Shown here one piece after another: positions 22,943 through 26,429 of a stretch of DNA of 26,429 nucleotides. Position 1 is the first letter of the stretch. Each line of letters opens with the position of its first letter. The translations under genes were made by a program, and so were the position numbers. A model generated the notes under the pieces. It had not been told where the DNA came from. It saw only the letters and a program-made list of their open reading frames with translations, and did no database searches. The stretch is from an uncultured Streptococcus sp. (lineage in GTDB: Bacteria; Bacillota; Bacilli; Lactobacillales; Streptococcaceae): contig CAKPZX010000023.1 of NCBI GenBank assembly GCA_934215455.1, positions 1-26,429 on the forward strand. Reading direction: 5' to 3'.

Positions 22943-23780
22943 CAATTTCCCCTACACGATCCAGCGTATAGCGTCCCAATTTTCCATCGCGGACGTCTTT
23001 AACAAAGAGTTGGTAAAAACGGTCGTAATCTTCACGAAATCCTAATTTCTGGGTCATTTCCATAATGATTTCAGGAGCTTCCTGTTCCAGATCCATTTGT
23101 TTAAAACGTTCCTGCAAAACAGCTGGATAATGCTCTTTAAAATAGTTAAGGCCAAAGATGGTCACTTCATCCATTGGAAGCAACTGATCCTTTATCGCTC
23201 CTGTTAAGGCGAGCTTTAAAGCCACTTCTTCATCTTCAAACTTTGGCCAGAGAATCCCTGGGGTATCCAAGATTTCAAGGTCTTTATTGGTTTTCAACCA
23301 TTGTTGCCCCTTGGTCACCCCTGGTTTATTTCCAACAACAGCAATCTTTTTCCCCGCTAAGCGGTTCATCAGAGTTGATTTCCCGGCATTAGGAATCCCG
23401 ATGATCATGGTCCGAAGGGTTTCAATCTGAATCCCCCGTTCCTTTTGACGGGCAATTTTATCGGCCATCAAGCTCTTAGCAGCATCTGTTACTTTTTTGA
23501 CTGTTGACTGCTCTTTGGAGTTAATAGCCAAGGTTTTGATCCCTTGTGCCTCAAAATAGTCCTGCCATTCTTTTGTGGCGACAGGATCTGCCAAGTCTAC
23601 CTTGTTCAAAATCATTAATTTGGGCTTATCACCAACAATTTTTGTTAACATGGGATTTTGGCTTGATAGTGGCAAACGAGCATCTACCAGAACCGTCACA
23701 AAATCCACAAATTTTAAATTTTCTTGTACTTGTCTTCTAGCTTTGGACATGTGTCCAGGAAACCATTGTATAGTTGCCAT
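22929..23780 (-). CDS. rbgA: Ribosome biogenesis GTPase RbgA (YlqF)
   Basis: RbgA is a circularly permuted GTPase needed to finish the 50S subunit. The motifs come in permuted order: G4 NKVD (59-62), then G1 GIPNAGKST (128-136), G2 GVT (154-156), G3 DTPG (172-175). The family N-terminus [14 protein letters not shown] follows the start Met. I chose ATG 23778-23780, giving 283 residues; an upstream in-frame start would add eight residues that contain the ribosome-binding sites. It is the first gene of the rbgA-rnhB-ROK operon with an extended -10 promoter about 30 bases upstream. It overlaps rnhB by 14 bases. Confidence 0.97.
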   Translation of the reverse strand: MATIQWFPGHMSKARRQVQENLKFVDFVTVLVDARLPLSSQNPMLTKIVGDKPKLMILNKVDLADPVATKEWQDYFEAQGIKTLAINSKEQSTVKKVTDAAKSLMADKIARQKERGIQIETLRTMIIGIPNAGKSTLMNRLAGKKIAVVGNKPGVTKGQQWLKTNKDLEILDTPGILWPKFEDEEVALKLALTGAIKDQLLPMDEVTIFGLNYFKEHYPAVLQERFKQMDLEQEAPEIIMEMTQKLGFREDYDRFYQLFVKDVRDGKLGRYTLDRVGEIDGNH

Positions 23781-23812
23781 GTTCTCCATTCCTTTCCAGT
23801 TCAATCTCTTCT

Positions 23813-23821
23813 ATTATACCA
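23813..23821 (-). promoter_or_regulatory. Extended -10 promoter of the rbgA operon
   Basis: TGGTATAAT on the minus strand; no convincing -35 box. It is the third extended -10 of this exact form in the window. Confidence 0.65.
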
Positions 23822-23854
23822 TGTTTTCTGAAATCACTGTGATTAATAAAAATA

Positions 23855-23883
23855 CTAAAAAAGAAGCTACCTAAGTAACTTCT
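23855..23883 (-). terminator. Terminator after the ATP-cone gene
   Basis: On the minus strand AGAAGTTAC pairs with GTAGCTTCT (one wobble) around TTAG, followed by TTTTT. It lies 9 bases after the stop. Confidence 0.8.
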
Positions 23884-23892
23884 ATTAGTATT

Positions 23893-24231
23893 CTAGCGAA
23901 TTTGCTCAAAATGCAAATGCACGGCGATATGATCACCATAGCCACTCCGTTCCAAATCACGTTGCAAGCGATAAGAAATGTAGTGTTCTGCAATGGTAAT
24001 ATAACCCGCTCCCAGCAAACGTTGTTCCACTAATGATTGGATCATACTGATGGTTGCGCGTTCTACTTGGGCTTCATCCAAATCCATAGCAACTTTCTTG
24101 GTCACTTGAGCTAGGTTTTGTCGCAAATCATCTGTCAAAACATAGACAACTTGCGCAGCTTTCAAAATAGCTTGGTAAATTTTATCTGGGTTGAATTCAA
24201 CCACTTCTCCACTACGTTTAATGACTTCCAT
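23893..24231 (-). CDS. Free-standing ATP-cone domain protein
   Basis: The whole 112-residue protein is an ATP-cone: MEVIKRSGEVVEFNPDKIYQ at the start, hydrophobic helices, and a C-terminal YISYRLQRDLERSGYG. ATP-cones bind ATP or dATP and usually regulate ribonucleotide reductases or NrdR. Here there is neither the N-terminal zinc ribbon of NrdR (about 150 residues) nor a reductase domain. It stands as a single gene with AAGGAG before the ATG and its own leader carrying a symmetric hairpin. It might act in trans on a reductase or be a degenerate paralogue; no reductase gene is nearby. The domain call is firm, the role unknown. Confidence 0.8.
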   Translation of the reverse strand: MEVIKRSGEVVEFNPDKIYQAILKAAQVVYVLTDDLRQNLAQVTKKVAMDLDEAQVERATISMIQSLVEQRLLGAGYITIAEHYISYRLQRDLERSGYGDHIAVHLHFEQIR

Positions 24232-24264
24232 CGGAGTCTCCTTTATTTTAAATTTTCATGAATA

Positions 24265-24291
24265 CTTCATTTCCTTTATAAAGAAATGAAG
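24265..24291. repeat. Hairpin in the leader of the ATP-cone gene
   Basis: CTTCATTTC (24265-24273) and GAAATGAAG (24283-24291) are perfect inverted repeats around an AT core. There is no T run after it in the gene's direction, so it is a leader structure or operator rather than a terminator. It lies between a likely TATAAT (near 24304-24309, minus) and the ribosome-binding site. Confidence 0.5.
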
Positions 24292-24373
24292 ACCTACTAC
24301 TTTATTATATAATTTTTTTGCCAAGAATAAAAGCTCTTTTCAGGACTTAGTGTAGTTGATTGGATGAAAAAAT

Positions 24374-25003
24374 CTAACGATCACTTTTTTCCATGACCAC
24401 ATCTTCTTTTTTATAGCTGTAGGTCAATCTCCAAAGCTGGTCAGAGACATGATCCAAACGGAAGGTCTTCAAAATCTTCTTCAGAGGTAACTTCTCCATC
24501 TCTACTTTTCTAAGGAGTTCCACTAATAGTTCACCACCAGCATTGACCGCAATCAGCTGATCTTCGTCACTATCATATTGGAGAAGGACTGTTTTAGTCG
24601 GTTTATAGAGAACATTATAGAGATTATAGGCTCTATCAATTTCAAAATGTTTATCCTTATCGGCTTCTCTTGAGTAGCGGTGTATTGTAAGAGGACCGAT
24701 TTGAAAAGCCCCTACTAAACTAAAAATGAATCCTAAAGCTGCTATTGATTCCCAAAGAAGATTGAGTAGCTTGGAATCGAAGTCAAATATGAAATGAAGG
24801 AGCAACAAAATAATTCCTGTACCAAATCCAATTAGAAGTAAGAGTGCACCGATGCATCCAGCTTTTTCGCCTGTTTTAATGGTCGGTTTATCATGGATCG
24901 TCACACCATCTAACTTTTCAAGGCTATGACGTTCTTTAAATTTTTCTAGTTCTGATTTTTCCGAATCCGTTTTTTCTAACTCTGTTTTCTCTAACTCTGA
25001 CAT
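24374..25003 (-). CDS. Hypothetical two-transmembrane protein with short N-terminal repeats
   Basis: This 209-residue protein of unrecognised family starts with four near-identical five-residue units after Met-Ser (ELEKT, ELEKT, DSEKS, ELEKF), encoded by imperfect 15-base direct repeats. A charged stretch follows, then two membrane segments (about 49-72 and 81-102), and a soluble tail with mixed charge. The N-terminal repeats are probably prone to length change by slippage. It has GAGG before the ATG and begins 21 bases after dapA, so it is cotranscribed with dapA. Its role in diaminopimelate synthesis is not supported by its sequence. No clear terminator follows. Confidence 0.7.
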   Translation of the reverse strand: MSELEKTELEKTDSEKSELEKFKERHSLEKLDGVTIHDKPTIKTGEKAGCIGALLLLIGFGTGIILLLLHFIFDFDSKLLNLLWESIAALGFIFSLVGAFQIGPLTIHRYSREADKDKHFEIDRAYNLYNVLYKPTKTVLLQYDSDEDQLIAVNAGGELLVELLRKVEMEKLPLKKILKTFRLDHVSDQLWRLTYSYKKEDVVMEKSDR

Positions 25004-25024
25004 ACATTCCTCATGACAATTTTA

Positions 25025-25960
25025 TTAATAATCCGGACGAAGAACTCCCGTAATGATCTCTTTGGTAGCATGGTAATCCCCATCTACTACAACCTTGATA
25101 ATGCGCTTCGCTTCTTCTGCCGGTGCTGGCACCAATGGCAAACGAGTTGGCCCTGCTTCAAAGCCCATATAGTTTAAGACAGCTTTGACAGGAGCTGGAC
25201 TCGGATATGAGAAGAGAGCATTGACTTTAGGGATAAACTGACGTTGGATAGCCGCAGCCTTTTTAATATCGTTGCGTTCAATCGCTTGGAACATCTCATG
25301 CATTTCATCTCCATTTGTATGAGAAGCTACTGAGATCACTCCATCAGCCCCAAGATTCATCGCATGGAAAGCATCTCCATCTTCCCCTGTATAGACAAGA
25401 AATTCTTCTGGCTTGTGTTCAATCAAATAGGCCATATTAGCAAGGGTTGTACACTCTTTTACCCCAATAATATTTGGGTGTTCCGCCAAACGAAGCATGG
25501 TTTCAGGCGTCATTTCCACAACCACACGTCCAGGAATATTGTAGATAATAATCGGAAGATTGGATGCATCCGCAATCGCTTTAAAGTGTTGATACATTCC
25601 TTCTTGAGATGGTTTGTTGTAGTAAGGGACGATAGCCAATCCTGCCGCAAAGCCACCAAAAGCATCCACTTCTTTCACGAACTCAATTGAGTCGCGGGTT
25701 TCATTGGTTCCGACACCAGCGATCAAAGGAACTCGGCCATTGACAATCTTTTGAACGGCCGCAAAGAGTTGCAATTCCTCATCGTGGGTCAGAGTTGGAC
25801 TTTCTGCAGTCGTTCCAGCTAAGAGAATCCCATCTGTATGATGAGCCAAGAGGTGCTCGATCAAGTCAGGAAGAGCGTCAAAATTAATGCTCCCATCTTC
25901 ATGGAAGGGGGTGATAAATGCAGTGATGATTTTACAATCTTTTAAATCATTATAAGACAT
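25025..25960 (-). CDS. dapA: 4-hydroxy-tetrahydrodipicolinate synthase
   Basis: DapA condenses pyruvate with aspartate semialdehyde, the first committed step to diaminopimelate and lysine. The 311 residues form the TIM-barrel pattern: [12 protein letters not shown] (Thr50-Thr51 of the proton relay), [30 protein letters not shown] (Tyr140) and the Schiff-base lysine in IIGVKECT (Lys168). Length is normal for Gram-positive bacteria. AAAGG lies 8 bases before ATG. It follows asd, whose product makes its substrate, across a 139-base gap with a hairpin and a palindromic element. Confidence 0.97.
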   Translation of the reverse strand: MSYNDLKDCKIITAFITPFHEDGSINFDALPDLIEHLLAHHTDGILLAGTTAESPTLTHDEELQLFAAVQKIVNGRVPLIAGVGTNETRDSIEFVKEVDAFGGFAAGLAIVPYYNKPSQEGMYQHFKAIADASNLPIIIYNIPGRVVVEMTPETMLRLAEHPNIIGVKECTTLANMAYLIEHKPEEFLVYTGEDGDAFHAMNLGADGVISVASHTNGDEMHEMFQAIERNDIKKAAAIQRQFIPKVNALFSYPSPAPVKAVLNYMGFEAGPTRLPLVPAPAEEAKRIIKVVVDGDYHATKEIITGVLRPDY

Positions 25961-25980
25961 AGAAAAACCTTTCTCTATAT

Positions 25981-26014
25981 AAGAAAGAGGCTGGGGCTTC
26001 CTTGCCTTTGCCTC
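25981..26014 (-). terminator. Possible terminator or attenuator between asd and dapA
   Basis: On the minus strand GAGGC and GCCTC pair outside an internal loop, with GGC and GCC pairing inside, followed by TTTCTT. The stem is moderate and the T run short, so partial termination or attenuation is plausible. Confidence 0.4.
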
Positions 26015-26045
26015 ATGATCTGTTCATAAAACAAGTTGATTCGTT

Positions 26046-26097
26046 AGAAAGCTGAGGAAGAAATCAAACTCTTCGAGTTGCTGATTTCTGTTTCGCT
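26046..26097. repeat. Imperfect palindromic intergenic element, copy 2
   Basis: GAAATCA (26059-26065) and TGATTTC (26082-26088) flank AACTC-TTC-GAGTT. The outer parts carry AGCTGAGGAAG and CTGTTTCGCTC, which resemble the arms of the element at 9926-10013 (AAAGC, GRAA, AAATC, ACTYC order). It lies just after the asd stop. It is shorter than the first copy and the relationship is judged by eye. Confidence 0.45.
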
Positions 26098-26099
26098 CC

Positions 26100-26429
26100 C
26101 TACTTCAACTCAAATTTCAATTCAGCTGTTGGACGTACGAGTCCACGTTCGTGAAGAGTTTCTGCGATTTGGACTGAGTTCCAAGCGGCACCTTTAAGAA
26201 GGTTATCTGAAACAACCCACATGTGGATCCCTTTTTCAGCATCCAAGTCTTTACGAATCCGTCCAACGAAAGTATCGCGTGAACCGACCGCATTAACCGC
26301 TTGTGGGTAGATTTGGTGAGCAACGTCATCTTCAAGAACTGCACCTGGGAATTCCGCAATAGCAGCTTTCACTTCGTCAATTGGTGCCACTTCTTTTGTT
26401 TCAATGTAGACTGACTCTGAGTGAGCTGA
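26100..26429 (-). CDS. asd: Aspartate-semialdehyde dehydrogenase, C-terminal part
   Basis: The minus-strand frame is open to the right window edge, so the 5' end is outside; 109 codons are visible. The sequence begins [12 protein letters not shown], typical of the Asd substrate-binding region. It continues with [36 protein letters not shown], the conserved C-terminal part with the KGAAWN and NSVQIAE signatures. Asd reduces aspartyl phosphate to aspartate semialdehyde, the substrate of DapA encoded next. An inner GTG is not used as a start because conserved residues precede it. Confidence 0.95.
   Translation of the reverse strand, partial: SAHSESVYIETKEVAPIDEVKAAIAEFPGAVLEDDVAHQIYPQAVNAVGSRDTFVGRIRKDLDAEKGIHMWVVSDNLLKGAAWNSVQIAETLHERGLVRPTAELKFELK

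Overview
The window reads as chromosome of a low-GC oral-type Streptococcus. The markers are a XerS recombinase beside its difSL site, streptococcal-length TrmFO, TopA, DprA and RbgA, a SatD-family gene, and an E1-E2-E3 dehydrogenase cluster whose lipoyl domain sits on E3. The species cannot be fixed from the sequence alone. No rRNA, tRNA, insertion sequence, prophage or CRISPR array was seen, and no gene-free stretch exceeds about 220 bases.

Layout. Bases 1-3950 run rightward: ylxM (5' truncated), a 71-residue orphan, ffh, a DUF915-type hydrolase, and an acetyl-xylan-esterase-like gene behind a promoter with a good cre match. At 4060-4091 lies difSL, the chromosome-dimer resolution site, followed by xerS, whose -35 box lies inside difSL. 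After xerS every gene to the right edge is on the minus strand. This is the arrangement expected at the replication terminus, so the window probably spans it.

Minus strand, right of the terminus (genes listed by increasing coordinate; transcription runs right to left). A lone unknown gene comes first (5298-5939). The acoA-acoB-acoC-lpdA-lplA operon (12094 down to 6049) encodes a 2-oxo-acid (acetoin or pyruvate) dehydrogenase complex plus lipoate ligase; its E2 has two E3-binding domains and no lipoyl domain. A compact operon of two esterase-fold hydrolases and an ATP-grasp ligase (15110 down to 12315) has no function I can name. Next come trmFO and a SatD / DUF3307 membrane-protein pair whose promoter is built into a symmetric 76-bp operator. 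topA, dprA (with a competence box) and an rbgA-rnhB-ROK kinase operon follow. The right end holds a free-standing ATP-cone protein, a repeat-bearing small membrane protein, dapA and the 3' end of asd (lysine/diaminopimelate synthesis).

Strongest leads: (1) the SatD operator, with four TAGACAT-type arms in exact mirror symmetry and a matched TAGACA-N17-TATAAT promoter on each strand, next to a gene with a nucleotide-cyclase-like N-terminus and an overlapping membrane-protein gene; (2) the ATP-grasp/two-esterase operon; (3) difSL overlapping the xerS promoter exactly where gene orientation switches; (4) two small repeat families, a TACATAA-N6-TTATGTA hairpin found right after three stop codons and a larger imperfect palindrome found between acoB and acoC and after asd.
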